Source of the DNA: Albula goreensis
Lineage: Eukaryota > Chordata > Actinopteri > Albuliformes > Albulidae
Direction of reading: 5' to 3'
Length of the DNA stretch: 64,000 nucleotides
Assembly (NCBI GenBank): GCA_022829145.1
Contig: CM040744.1
Span: 8,777,001 to 8,841,000, forward strand
Part shown: one piece after another, positions 50,395-63,509 of the stretch
Numbering within the stretch: the first letter of the stretch is position 1
How the letters are laid out: the number at the start of each line of letters is the position of its first letter
Notes under the pieces: generated by a model
Databases searched by the model: none
Told to the model about the DNA's origin: nothing
What the model saw: the letters and a program-made list of their open reading frames with translations, nothing else
Position numbers and translations under genes: made by a program

Positions 50395-51030
50395 GTGCCA
50401 TTTTAATGAACACGGCAAGTCGGCTCAAATTATGCAAATGATGGAAAGGCACTGAAGCATGAGGGTGAACGGCTCTGTTTTTTATTTGTCCATCATTACG
50501 AATAACGGGTGGCTTTAGCATCCACTCCACAGGGAATAAAAAGGCAGGTCTTTGCACCTGCCTTATGTTCATGAAGGAAAATATTAAATAACCAATATGG
50601 GTCCACACTGAGTAAGCCTGGACAAAAAAAGGGAACAGCTTTTTTATTTTTTTTAAATGAGCAATGCATTTCCTTGCAAACGAAACAAGGCTATCTCTGT
50701 AGTCTAATATTTCTTTAAGGGCATGTTGTACAAAGCCAGTTCTCACATGAGCCAAAGTCCAGGAGGAAGAGCTGGGGAATACGTTCCGCAAGTCCTGGCC
50801 GTGACCATTCGACGGTTTGCCTTCCACAGAAATGATCTGTGACTGTGTGGGTGGACTCTTTCAGACCACAACACAACGCATGCAGACAATTTATGCTCAG
50901 AAGGTTTTTATGTTAGCGCCGCATATTCATTTTTCATATTTGTCTGCAAAATATTCTTGCTGCGTGCCTCAAGGCTATTCAAAATGTGCAGACTCTAAAA
51001 GAATCACTCATTAATATTCATGTTTTCTTT
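50395..51030. promoter_or_regulatory. AT-rich block with octamer-type motif in the ccser1 intron
   Basis: Contains TTATGCAAATGATGGAAAGG (POU octamer ATGCAAAT), TTTAATGAACACGGC and a TTAATATTCATG stretch, with few repeats. The 147-codon minus-strand frame has no known domain and no good splice context. Possible non-coding regulatory DNA; weak. Confidence 0.25.
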
Positions 51031-52808
51031 TTTTGTTAATGTCACAGTAAAATGTGAGAGATCTAACTTGGAAGCTCGTTCTCGGGGCCCCCACCCCTCC
51101 ACCACAAAGGAAACGTCAATATGGCCGACTGGCGCATGCTGGCCCTCCAAGGATTTACGTTTAAACTCAAGGACGATATCTAGGGCTGGACTGATGAGGC
51201 AACCCCCAAAAGCTTCAAGAACATTCTGCCTTCTCAGACTTGGGCTGTGGGCGGAGAGAGGGCGTACGTGAACACTTTGGAAGGTGCACGTGCATCTACG
51301 GAGCACAAGGCTGGGGCGGTGCTGTGCTCTATAGGTGGTGCCCAGGGATTTGGGTGGAGAGGGAAGCGGTGGGGGGAGGGTGGAGCTCTGGAGTCCTCAT
51401 ATAGCACCTGGCCTACTTTTCTTTGACTAATGAACCTGTGGTGTCCTGAATCTGTCCAGCGCTGGGCGGAGCGGGGCCCATGGGCTGGCCCACTCCACTT
51501 GGCGCTGGGTGGGGAGGGGTGTACGGGGTGATGGATGCCCCTCGCAGCCGGACCAGATTCTGCCTCACGCATCAGGACGCTCCTGTTGCCAGTCCAGCTC
51601 TGGTGAAGCTGATGTACTGGGCGGTAGGAAAGCGTCTTCATCCGAGCCAGCGACTAATTATAAAAACGGTACCACACGTCAGAAGCTAAATCCAATTCTA
51701 CCCTCTAAGAAACTGAGACCAACACACACAATCCCCTGAGTTCAGATAACTTATTTACATATCTTTAGATGTGCCGGGATGCCGTAACTAACTGCCTTCT
51801 CCCCCAATTACGTCTCAATCTGCTTTTGACGCCACGTCACTGAAGCTCCTGTTTCTAATTGTGGATCTGTCACCAGCCGTGTCAGGTCTCATTAGGCCAA
51901 GACTACGATGGGCGGGGGGTGAGGTTTGAGGCATACTTCCTCAATAGACTGCTCATGCAAACCCCTCCGCTGACGGGCTACAAATCTATTAGCATCAGAC
52001 AGACCCTCCAAGCAAGCCAACCTTTAGAGTCCAAGGCTCATGAAAATTTCAATTTGAGGTAAACAGCTAATTAAATAATAATAAGTCTGCGGAGAAGAGA
52101 AACCGAAAACAGTCTAAAACCCACGGTAATTTTAAAATATTTTGAAAATGTAGAGAACCTCTGGTTCTATGACCTCGCTTGGAAAATAACTGCCAGTCCT
52201 TGGATATCCAAACATAAATAGCCCCTTATGAACTGCTAAATATTTAACCTCTGCTGGTTTTCTAAGGATCCCACACTGAATACAGCTAAATGGCTAAATC
52301 TACTGATAACCACAGTTCAGCATCTGAGTGGTACATTACATATAAGAGTTTACATAATTGTAACAAAGGATATATGTCAAGGACACAAGATACATGTACA
52401 TGCATGCTAGAAGAACAAGTGAGCTTGTGGGTTCATTAACAGTACATTAGCCATCCATAGTCCACAACGTAATTTCCTTTTTCTTGTACCAGATCCTGGT
52501 GGAATTTTCAACCCTGGCCATGCCACAGCCAGGCCCCAAATCTGTTTGAATCTGATCGTAATCACCTCCAAAAGTTCTTTGTCTTGGTAGTATATTGCAT
52601 TAAATTGCATCTGAAGTAGTCTAGATTCCACAGGACTAGAGTCTTTCTCTGATAGAGGAAACATCTGAACCTATAATATTTTACTCGGTGTGAACACAAG
52701 ATGGATAAAGAGTCTGATGCACTGAGAAACAAAGATAAGCAAGCGCTGCTTTTTTCCCTCATTTTAAGACATTAGGAAGTGGGGCAAGTCTCCACACAAA
52801 GTTAAGGA

Positions 52809-52910
52809 CAAAGTGTGCTGGGGTGGTGAGGGTGAATCTGGGCAAAGTGTGCTGGGGTGGTGAGGGTGAATCTGGGCAAAGTGTGCTGGGGTGGTGAGGG
52901 TGAATCTGGG
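52809..52910. repeat. Exact 34-bp minisatellite, three units
   Basis: Three identical units (52809-52842, 52843-52876, 52877-52910) of CAAAGTGTGCTGGGGTGGTG plus AGGGTGAATCTGGG, followed by a broken fourth start (CAAAGGGCC). Perfect identity implies recent expansion and probable length variation. It is G-rich on the plus strand. Confidence 0.95.
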
Positions 52911-55900
52911 CAAAGGGCCTTGACGGCAGACTTCCACGAACTGTGAAACAAACAAAACAATACTCCAAGACTTATTAGCTAGTAAAGCATGATTCAGTCT
53001 CTCAACCTTCCAGTTTCTCCACACTCTGTGCTCACCTCTACCTCTCCAGTGAGGTTTCTCATGTCCTCCACAGGCTTAATATCCTGGTTTTAAGAGAATA
53101 GCTCACAGTTAATTAATTTCTAAATCCTGTCCATTCAAACAGACTCAATATTCTCAACGTCCCCTTTCTGAATGATGTGCATATTGCTTTGGTTTTCAAT
53201 TAAGATTCTTAACAAAACCCTCCTCATCTCACTGTATCAATGTAAGACATGTATATAAACGTTTCCTTCATACGTATTTTGGCTGTGCTAGTCCATTGCA
53301 TTTTCATTTTCTTCTTTGGTTTCCAGCATAATTAAAGTGGCCTTTTGTGAATAACCATTAAATGTTTTTTAATTTCTTAAATGATTCCTTTCAGATTCTA
53401 ATATAAAAAGCAATCAGCTGGAATTTTTCAGTCCCACCCCCCCCCCCAAAGAAAGCTCTTATAGAATCATGCTGATTAAAAATGAACAGCGATGCTCCAG
53501 TAGAAAGCACTATTAAAAGACATTCATGAGATAAATATCAGCTCTTACCAAGATCAAGAACATTTAAACTATGAATCAAGCCATACACAAAATCCAATCA
53601 ATTCATTAACGAGTTAAGGTTGCTCATCAAAAGAAGTGTCTATTTGACTGTCCAAATATCTTTTTACAGGCTACACTCATGCAGGCTTACACCCCTGCCA
53701 AAAGGAGGAGCTGTTGAGCAAGCATTCGCAAGTAGGTAATATCTCACAGGTCAACACAGGACAGCTGCTCCTTTTAATTGAAAATCTTTGCTTCCTATTC
53801 CTCTACTGTATCTTGAACCCTCTTTCCACTTGAGGCATTGAGAGTATTTACTGTGTAAATGTTCTGCTTTACAACTGATTGATCTTCAGTGGTGCAGCAT
53901 CCACTTTGGATCCCTTATGGGCACAGATAAAGCTGGCCTTTGACGAGTGACGTTGGGCTGGCACAGACAGTGCTGTGCAGTCACAAAGACCATCCAGGGA
54001 ACTTAAGGAGCAATGACATTGAGAAACGCTTGCGTTCCCCCGTGGCGGAGATTTGGGAATTTCAGAATGCTGGAATCGGGACGTGCCGGGGACCGGATTA
54101 TGGCTTCGAAGGTCACGGTAGGTCCACGCTTCCCCGTAACAGACTATACCCTTCACAGAAAACTGTTTCGCCGTTTTTTTTGTTTTTGCAGGGTGGAGGA
54201 TTATTGAGGGAGTAGCAGATGCAGCTGAAAAACCAGCACGTTTTTACTCTGCTTGTTCGTATGGGGTAATGCAGTGAAGGGAGTCCTGGGGGGGGGGGTG
54301 GCAGGTCCACCTGGCATAGCTGGCCAGGAAGGCCTACCTGGGGCATTGGCCGGGCTGGAAAGCAGCAGCGCTGGCCCTGGGCAGGCTCGGAGGTGGCAGA
54401 TGGCCCCGGGCCTTTAATGGGGCCCATATGGACGTAGGTGTCCAGCGCAGTCGTTTATTTAACAGCTTGTATTCATCACTACATCTCAATACGGCCTGCA
54501 GGGCAGCGGGGATGGGGGCCCCGAGTCAAAGCAATGCAGCTCGACATCGAATGGAGCCATCATGGCAATGAACGAGGGGGTGGAGGCTGACAAGCCCCTG
54601 CTTTCAAAAAGCACCCCTGTGCCGTGAAAGGTGTGTTTTCTCAGCCAGTGGAGGAACCGCTAGCATACTGCCAGACACATACATACATGCTTAGCGTGCT
54701 ATTACACAACCCAGATCGGATCAAATCTGTTCTGTATCGTTTCTCACCATGTCTTTCCCCCTCTCTCCTGGAGGAATGAAGAGGTGCTTCTTCATCGGTA
54801 TGCTGTGGAGAGGCTTGGGTCTCAGCCAATTTAGAGTCTATTCTGGGTGAGGGGTGGGGGGGGGGGGGTAGATGCTGCAGCTCCTCTACACGAACCAACT
54901 GTCCTCTTTCCCCTATATCCCATTCAGAATGTACTGGACCATATGCTGGGGGTTGGCACATTCTATAATTGTAAACTAGGTAGAAATAAACCAGAAAGGT
55001 CAAACTTAGGGTAGATATAATCACCCAAAGGTTTCTTTGTGAATGTGAGGAAGCAAAGCTGGAAAAAAATCTAATCCAAACCTGTATATTACAGTACATG
55101 GCAAACCAAAAAGGGCAGAGCATAAGGTAGGCACAGTCTCATCTTATTCCCCAAGCTTGCAAACTATCAGGAGGTGGCGAGGTTTGGAAAGGTTCTGTTC
55201 TAAACCATGAGCACAGTAAATTGCCAGCTACAGCAGCAACGGGTCATCTTCCCAGCCATTTGGCTTTGCAACAATAGCTCTGCTCATGATCCCGCTGATT
55301 ACCATTTTATTAGCATTTGTTTGGGCCATATGACTCCAGTTTTTCGAAATATGCTCTCAATCATTTAAAAAAAAGCAACGAATAAAGCAATTCCCAACAT
55401 TCACCACTGTAACTAATTACCGGGACGTATTAACCTCCAAAACTACTGTAATCGCACAACAAAATGAATGCCATGTGCACAAATCAAATTTCCAGCACTT
55501 CACACCGTTCTTGTGAACCTTTATATTTTTGTACCTATGGCTATCTGCTCAGATTTTGTTTTTACTGAAATGGAATCAGAACAAAGTTACTTTTTCCTAT
55601 ATAACTTCCTGAGGGTGTTGAATGAATATGACACGACAGCAGGGCAGGAGTGGGGTAGCGGGGTTGCAAGTACTGGACGCGCAACCTTCCTCGCCTCCTG
55701 CAAAATGAAGCCAGGTCACAGAACTCTGGGGGGACAGTGCTTGGCAACAGGCCAGCAGAGAGTGATGCATGATGGGCGCTTCGGCTATCGTTTTCACACC
55801 TGTGGTGGAGAGCCACAGCAGAGGACGATCGTTTTAGTAGTCTGTACTATCCTACCCCAATTGGTGTCAGCAGTCTGACTCAACCCTGGTGAGAAACGCC

Positions 55901-58900
55901 GCTTCCTTCCACCTCTGATGTGGCATTGCACCTCCGTCACAAATGCTCAAATAGGGCAGAAAAACCTTCAAACCTGCCTGAGAAAATGCCTGATACCAAC
56001 TGGAAAAAAAGTTGAATGTCTGATATATTAATTGCTATGTGGCAACATGATAAATACTTAAATTTGATGTGAAAAAATGTAACATTGTCCCAAAACAGAA
56101 TTATCAACGAAATGACTGTTTTTGACATTTATACAGTTAAAATTATGCACAGTTAAGCTATCATACAAGATGATTTGAGTTCACTGAAAACTGAAAAAGC
56201 TTTTTTCAATGGCAACCCATTTTGGAGGACAGTCTTATCTGGCCCAATCCACAACAAAGCTACAATAATTTCATTATTATATGTTACCTTGAGGTAATCT
56301 AAGGTAGTATAAATACAAAAACGTGAATACTTTATTATTTTATCACCCTGTAACTATATTCACTTTCTTTTCCTTTAACACAGAAACAAATATTCAGAGA
56401 GGGGGTTTTTAATTTAATTTTCCTTGAAGACCTTATGGCAGTCGGAAACATCATTTCCCATCTTTTAAAAAAAAAAATATGATAGCATAAGATGCAAAAA
56501 AAATAATACTGTAAGCCTTATTCAGTGTCAGTAAAGTTAAGTATTAGAACATGATTAAAATGCGTAGCATCAAATATCTGTCTTCTTGAGGACATGCAGT
56601 CTCTTCATACTGCTAATGTAAGCAGTAAAACATAGAAATAGACCATGCCTGTGAGGGAAAGAACACTACCCCGTTGTGTGACTATGGTAATGAGAAAATG
56701 GCACCCTAACCTCAAGTGGTCTTCCTTTACAAGGACAATTTGATGACAGTCGGTTAATTCAAACAAAAATGGCCGGTAGTGCTTCTTGTGCCATGATCGT
56801 TTGCACGGCAAAGAAAAACAAGTACATATTTACATAATTTGCCAAAACACACTCCGCCTTCTCGGAAATATATGCAATTAATTTCTTGAAGTGAAGATAG
56901 CAAGAGCAACCCTTCAAGACAGATATGCAGCACCCATTTTACAGATGGATAGTTTTCCAGCTTAGTGATCATAACTTTGTTGTTATTTATTCCTGAATCT
57001 TTCCTGCCAGCATTTTCGTAGATGGCTATTGGCAACGGTGCATTACAGTTTTCCTAAATGTATTCTACTTAAGAGCAACATGCAGCTCAAAACAGTACAG
57101 AAATGGAAATTATATTATGACAACCCGAGTTGGGAACAGCTACCAAGTTGTCAGACGATTTGCACTTAATGTTCACGTTCTGCATAAACTGAGATATTGC
57201 TTGCTTCTCAAATGGACCAGTTTGGTTGTGGAAAAAAAAAAGTTCACACGCTAAATAAAATAGGCCAGCTTTTTTTTTTGCTGTGACACGTCTTAGTTTT
57301 CTGAGCACATTGCATCCTCAGAATCTTTACCATGCATGGGCTCAACCCAAGCTGCACAGATTGGGTACGACTGAGGGTAATACATATGAATTCTTGCCTG
57401 ACTTTCATTTAAGTTAGGCACAGATCCACAAATAAAATAAATTCACAAATGTGCTTTAGGGGTGATTGATTCAGGAGCAATTTCAATGCAAATTACCTTT
57501 TTGTCTACATTTACTGAGAAATGTCGCCTGTAATGAAACGGCACATGTTGTATTGTTTGCACATCTTCAAAACAGTGGGCCAGTTATTACAAGTGTATGC
57601 AATTCATTCGCGCAGCAGGAAACTAAAGAACTTAGTCGGCTCTAACAACTGCTGCCAATGATGTTAAAAGTGGACGTCTTCCGCCTTCCTTTTTTTCGTC
57701 ATAAATTTCAGATCTCCATCTTTCAGATCTCAGGCTCACAAGAAACAATGTTACATCTGTTTGACCAGATATTCACAGCAATTAAATTCCCATAAAGTTT
57801 TACTACTTAACGGACTAAGTTGCTTTGACAATTCAATATCAATACTGCCAAGTAGGCTTTCCAAAAAAACCTATAAATGCACACATGGTAACATCAGCGC
57901 TGCGCTTAATCGTTTCTGAATGGGTATGGAGGGGACGTGAAATCATCCCCCTCAAACCTTGAACAGCTGTCATCCTTATCAAAACCCGTTCTACCGAGTC
58001 CTGTGAATCGCTTCGCCACAATTTATGCGCACGCATTATCGATAAAGGTTGTTTTGCTTCGAGATTATAAGGACGTGAGGGGAAGCTGGCTCAGGTGTTT
58101 GATGTCTGGTTATTTAAATACATGGAACTGTCAATCAAGGCAAAGATAATGAATGTTGTCGAATGACTGGACACGCCTCCCCCAACCTCAAGACAGCTGA
58201 GGGTTGAAACCACATGCATAACGTTTTGAAGCTAATTATTATAATGTCTCCAAGAAGAAGTCAGAAAAATATATGGGTTTCATTGCTGCAGCTCTTGCCA
58301 CAGTCTGAGACACAAAAAGATGCACAGGTTCTTCAAAAAGCATAATAAAATATTTAGTTGCAAACAAAAAAATACTTGCACATTTCTCTGAATTGGCAGT
58401 GAATCCTAAATAATTGTCACGAAGCGTAATTTGCAAGGTCGGTTCCTCCAGTTTTATGGAAAGCAATTTAATTTGTTTTGGGTGTAAACTATAAACTACA
58501 GTCCTCATACATTTCTGTTTTGCAATAGCTGCCAGATCTAAACCTTCACAATGGGATGAATACTTTGCTGTTTTCTGAAACACAGTGATATGTATAGTTA
58601 TTTATGTGTACATAGTTATTTACGGGAGTAAAACCTAGCAGACAGAATATTCTTAATAATTCATTATTAATTATAAATGTTGTTAATCAATTTTGCTGTT
58701 CACAACGCTAACAGGACAACCTACATGACAATCAACAAAACTAGATGGTGTAGATGGTGATGCAAATCATAATTTCCCCACCATACTCTGTCTAGATTTA
58801 TTTGTGACAATGACTATGGGCAGAAGCATTTACAGCTAACTTTAACTTGAAAGACACACTCAACACAACCAACAGTTCTTGAGTGGGAAACCTTTAATTT

Positions 58901-59399
58901 AAAATTGAATGAATTACCTGATGTTGCTTACAGATCAGGAAAAGATATTCAAAACAAAACCACAGAAGGTGAAGGTTGGAAATCTAGAACCACGAGTCTA
59001 GCCGTGATGATCCTAGACCAGACCGAATCGCACATTATCTTTCACCAGCTAGGAGTATAATCTCAATTTCAGAATGCTAATAAAGACCTCAGCCTTCACA
59101 AATATTATCTCATCCATGTTCTGAATTAATTATTGTTTTCATCTAAGATCTATGACAGTGAAATCTTAGTTGAAATACTACTTGAACAATACCGTAGTTC
59201 AAATATGATGAAATGTATCTGTATAATTAAAAGACAATTTTTCTGTTTTTTTTTTGAAGGCTGCAAACTCACAAAGGATATTCCATAAAGCAGACCATAT
59301 CTTTTTCAGTAATATGATAATGGAAGCTGTTTTCCCAATACTGCTAAATACAAATAACAATTTGGATTTGTAATCTTATACTTATTTAGATCACATCAT

Positions 59400-60000
59400 A
59401 TTATGATTAAACAATAAATTAACCCAGTTAATTCACCATGTCAAGCATCTCATTAATTACCCGATAGCCTCATGTATGTTCCTAACTCTCTTAATATACA
59501 GTAACTATTCTGAACTTGTTAATGAATGCGACTTGTGTTTATAGATGGTGTCATCTGCTTATTGTAATAAATTGGGCTCCACCGAAAAAAACAAACTCCA
59601 ATCAATGACAATTATGGTTCTGTCCAACTGTCTACCGAATGATTAATGTTAAGTAATTAATTGGGCTCTTTAATAGGAGGAAACATAATACCATTAATGC
59701 TGTTACATATAACAGTGCTCTATGTCCCTGCGGAATGAACTCGAGGCAGAATTATCTTTAAATACCCTTAATGTCACTACAAATACTTCTATATTGTCTT
59801 CCAACTCAACATTTAATTAGCAAATTCCTTCACAAATGGAAAATTAGTCACCCCAGCATTACACTCAAAAGGGAATTAAAAAATGGGCACCAGCAAATGC
59901 CCCCTTTTATGAAGTCGTAATTCATTTCTTGATTCACTTAACACGGGGCAATGGCGCATTTATGTCCCTCTCCTGCTTTCCACTCGAGCTCAGTCAGCGC
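59400..60000. promoter_or_regulatory. TAATTA-dense AT-rich block in the ccser1 intron, candidate conserved element
   Basis: Within 600 bases there are many homeodomain-type cores: CAGTTAATTCACC, CTCATTAATTACCCG, GATTAATGTTAAGTAATTAA, CATTAATGC and TTTAATTAGCAAATTCC. There is also an E-box-poor, low-repeat background. It directly abuts the left arm of the large inverted repeat. Confidence 0.32.
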
Positions 60001-60065
60001 TAAGGACACCGCGGAGGCTAAAAGCTACTGGATGAGAGAATTGTGTTGTCGGTCACCAACTCTCA

Positions 60066-60251
60066 AAGGCTACTCTGCTTTCTGCACCAGTCCTACTGTA
60101 TTTGTATGGTGGCGTTAGGGCCAAAGCACAGCCATATCGGACTAATTGTTTGGTGCCGGTGTAATGCATGGTCCTCTCCTGAATAATGAATGAAAAGACG
60201 TTCTTTTATGCCCTTCCTGCACAGGAACGCAGATAGAAAAAAATAGTATCC
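60066..60251 (+). repeat. Left arm of a large inverted repeat
   Basis: This 186-bp arm starts AAGGCTACTCTGCTTTCTGC and ends at the A-rich AGTATCC. It reappears in reverse complement at 60734-60921 with about five differences (three substitutions and a length change in an A run). The arms may extend weakly inwards to about 60265 and 60718. The arm itself is not low-complexity; it holds motifs such as ATCGGACTAATTGTTTGG and GAATAATGAATG and continues the AT-rich conserved-looking block on its left. Confidence 0.95.
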
Positions 60252-60302
60252 AACAATATTTCTGAAAATCGTATCCCTTTTTTTTTTTTTTTTTTTTAAA
60301 AC

Positions 60303-60348
60303 CTCTGTGTGTGTGTCAGTGTGTGTGTGTGTGGGTGTGTGTGTGTCC
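60303..60348. repeat. GT microsatellite
   Basis: TGTGTGTGTG runs with two interruptions, just after a run of about 20 T (60278-60297). It lies in the spacer of the large inverted repeat. Confidence 0.92.
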
Positions 60349-60733
60349 AGCTGTTACAGTCACTCAGTTACTCTGGCTTGTGTGAGGGTGTGCTGCTGTA
60401 GATAAAGCAAGCCAGTGTGTAACATGGCAATTGCCAGTATTAAACAGTATTGCTTGTGCACATCGCTAACTCTACCTTTGCCCAGCATCATTTTAAACCC
60501 GTTAGATGCAGCCAACCCCCAGCTAAGTGTTAGCTGCCATATTTTTTCACCAGTTGAAAGGAGGGGTCTGCTCTCCTGGTTAAAAAAATGAAGCTTTACA
60601 AGTGACAGACACAGTGATGTATTATTTAACAACCTGCAGGGCAAAATCTATTGAAGGAGTAGTTTGTTCCGAGTGTTTTTCATGCCGTACATTTCCGTTG
60701 AGCGCAGCAGGTGTAGGCCAGAATTGTTGTACC

Positions 60734-60921
60734 GGATACTGTTTTTTTTTCTATCTGCGTTCCTGTGCAGGAAGGGCAGAAAAGAACGTCTTTTTATTCA
60801 TTATTCAGGAGAGGACCATGCATTACACCGGCACCAAACAATTAGTCCGATATGGCTGTGCTTTGGCCCTAACGCCACCATACAAATACAGTAGGACGGG
60901 TGCAGAAAGCAGAGTAGCCTT
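60734..60921 (-). repeat. Right arm of the large inverted repeat
   Basis: Reverse complement of 60066-60251 at about 97% identity. The 482-bp spacer between the arms holds a run of about 20 T, a GT microsatellite (60303-60348) and a unique portion. The right arm is followed directly by a retroelement-like 3' tail (60935-61152), while the left arm is preceded by unique DNA. The right arm is therefore probably the inserted or copied one, by inference. Confidence 0.95.
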
Positions 60922-60934
60922 AGAGTCTTGGCCT

Positions 60935-61152
60935 TGACCGTTTTATCCCTCTCACTTTACTTGTGATTATTTTTATGCCATTTATTTTATCTTATCACTG
61001 GTTTATGTTAGTCTGTTTTTTATTTTATTTTTTGGCTGCATTTCATTTTTTTTTACTCTTTTAATCTTTAATTCTTTTCCTTCACTTTGTACAGCACTTT
61101 GGTCAACTCTTCGTTGTTTTTAAATGTGCTTTATAAATAAATTAGCCTTGCC
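60935..61152 (+). mobile_element. 3' tail of a fish non-LTR retroelement (fragment)
   Basis: T-rich sequence with TTTTATTTTATTTTTTGGCTG leads to TTTGTACAGCACTTTGGTCA and ends TTTAAATGTGCTTTATAAAT plus AAATTAGCCTTGCC. I recall this arrangement (TGTACAGCACTTTGGTCAAC, then AAATGTGCTATATAAATAAA and a short terminal repeat) as the 3' end of a LINE-type family widespread in teleosts. No reverse-transcriptase coding is present, so this is a 5'-truncated copy. The family name is not given because I cannot search a library. Confidence 0.6.
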
Positions 61153-63509
61153 TATATAAACAGACAATTGCTTCTCTTCTCAAAATCTTCAAGACCTATA
61201 TAAAAAAGCAATTCCTTGACTCGCTTCCATTAATATGATTTTTTAGACTATTCTCAGCCTGGTGACATTTAGTAAATGCAAGAGAAATAGACAAAGTTCA
61301 AAAATAATATATACTGTGTGTCAAAAATTGCTATGGCAGGTATGCAATCTGCCAAGTTATAGGTTAGCAGGGCATATATTGTAACTAGTGGGCACCCAAA
61401 GTGACCAGTAGGGGTTCCACAGAACTGACCATAATGGGCACTCACAGTCTTACAAACATTAGCCCCTATACCCTTTAACCTTGCATAAAGCTCAGACTTC
61501 AGATACCTCACACAGTTCCACACTTGCGCTTTTTTGCACTTCATCTTCTGCTTCCTCTCAGTCTTAATTTTCCAGATGAGTAACACTATCAAAAACGTTC
61601 CAGTCCCACAGTTAATAATTTCCCCCTGTATGCACATCAAACCATAACATCATCTCTTCAGATCTATTTAAACATAATATATCTGTGTGTACACCAAATT
61701 ATCGATGTCAAAACCTTGCAGAGATACAACAATACTTGTGTCAATATTTCTGACAAGAACTAATCCAAAATATGTTTTCAGTCCAGTGTTCAAGTAACTT
61801 GGCCGAGTTCCCATCAAAGATCAACGTGCGCAATCTTGGCCAGTGTCAGGACAAAGTCTGTGAGACGAGGGTCTGATTAAGGACCTGTGGTCATTATATA
61901 TAATTATATACGGGTCATTCCCACCCGAATGGCAAGGTGAAACACAAGAAACACAAGGGCAAGTTACATGAACAAATACATGGCCAGCATTACTTTGGAA
62001 TAGAGCTTGTTTATTTTGTTTTCTTGGCAACTGTTTGTCCACTTGGCAAAATTTTGACATTAATAATTTTGTACACAGACAGATTTTTGGGAATTGTGTT
62101 TGAACAGATGTACAACAGAGTGGCCTCATATATGTGAGTAACTTGGCTTTTTCTGTTGAAAATTGTTTTGTTGAGCTATGAACACAATCCTCACCATTCT
62201 CTTACAGCAAATCTATTTTTATTGGAGCTTACTCATCGAATGCAATTCAGGCTAAGAGCAGGATGCTTAAAACTTTACGAGGATACTTGAATTATGAATT
62301 TGGTAACAGTAATTTCATGCCTAGTTTGTTGGGCTGTTTGATTCCAATCCAAGTACAGTTTGCTTCATCTGGAAGAAGATACAAAATCGCTGGGTGACAC
62401 AATCATTCAAGGGTGTCAATTAAATAAATTGACAACCACGGGCCTTGGACCATTTGGGACTTAACTGGGGAAAAATTGTTGAGTGTAAAAGCATTCCAGT
62501 TCCCTTGGCAACGAAGTGCTGAACAAGACTACAAAACTGTGGACGTGATGCTTCTTCATGTGATGCATCACCCTTTGCTTCACCCATCTCACTCACCAGA
62601 TGTTTCTCATGAATTATTTTCAAAGGGACAGTGGCGTCCACAGATAGAGGCGACGCTCTTTCTGAACGTTCCAATAGCGCAGGCGAAAAAGCGAGGACTC
62701 AGCAAGTAGGCTGTCTGTATTCTCCACCATGCCTGTGCGATTCTCAGAAAACATCCGCTGTGGGTGAACTCCGAGCAAATTGAGTGCAAATGAGCACTTT
62801 CAAAAACCAGTAGAATGCATGTCCGCATGCAACCGCAAATGGATTAACCAAGTTAGCTTGAATTTGCAAACGAGTTCAAGTTTGAATGAATTTCCCAGGT
62901 CTGGCAACTTCCCTTCAAGCAGACTGAATGCGAACATACCGTACGAGCTGAAATCAGAGCAGGACCTGACTCAAATAAATAACTCATCGTAAGAGAGCAA
63001 ATCTATGATCAGTTTCGTCTTCTAGATAATATATATGATTACGATATTGACCGGGGAAACCTGACACTTATCTGTCAAGCTTTATGAATACAGGCCATTT
63101 AAAATGTCCATTTATGGCCAAAATACATATGAAAACTAACATTTCTGTGTCTAAATGTAGAAGAGCAATCTTCAGTTGTACTGCCAGCTCTTATCAAATT
63201 CCAGCTCATTTGTCCTTTGCTAAAAGCATCACCCCTTTGTGAATCCACTCCTTTAATGAGACGAGGGAATTATGCATGACTTCAAAAAAATCAAGATTAA
63301 TTGCAAAGGCATTTAAACTGTTCTGTACAAAGCAGGGGTGCTGGAGAGCTGCACATATGTGAAACAGCTTTCCTAACAACACAGACTAACACAAGGGTAA
63401 GTAACCAGGACAAGTGGCACTTCAATGTGTTAAATATTGGATTTGATCACTTAAATACAGTGATCAAGGTTAGTGTAGTTCATTTTAAAAATAAACTGGC
63501 TGCGCCTTC

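Noticed and set aside
50384-50827. 147-codon minus-strand frame as an upstream ccser1 exon
   Set aside because: The sequence lacks Ser-rich or coiled-coil character and has no clear AG/GT pair in a suitable phase.
60360-60644. 94-codon frame within the inverted-repeat spacer as a mobile-element gene
   Set aside because: No transposase or reverse-transcriptase motif; the spacer is mostly simple sequence and unique DNA.
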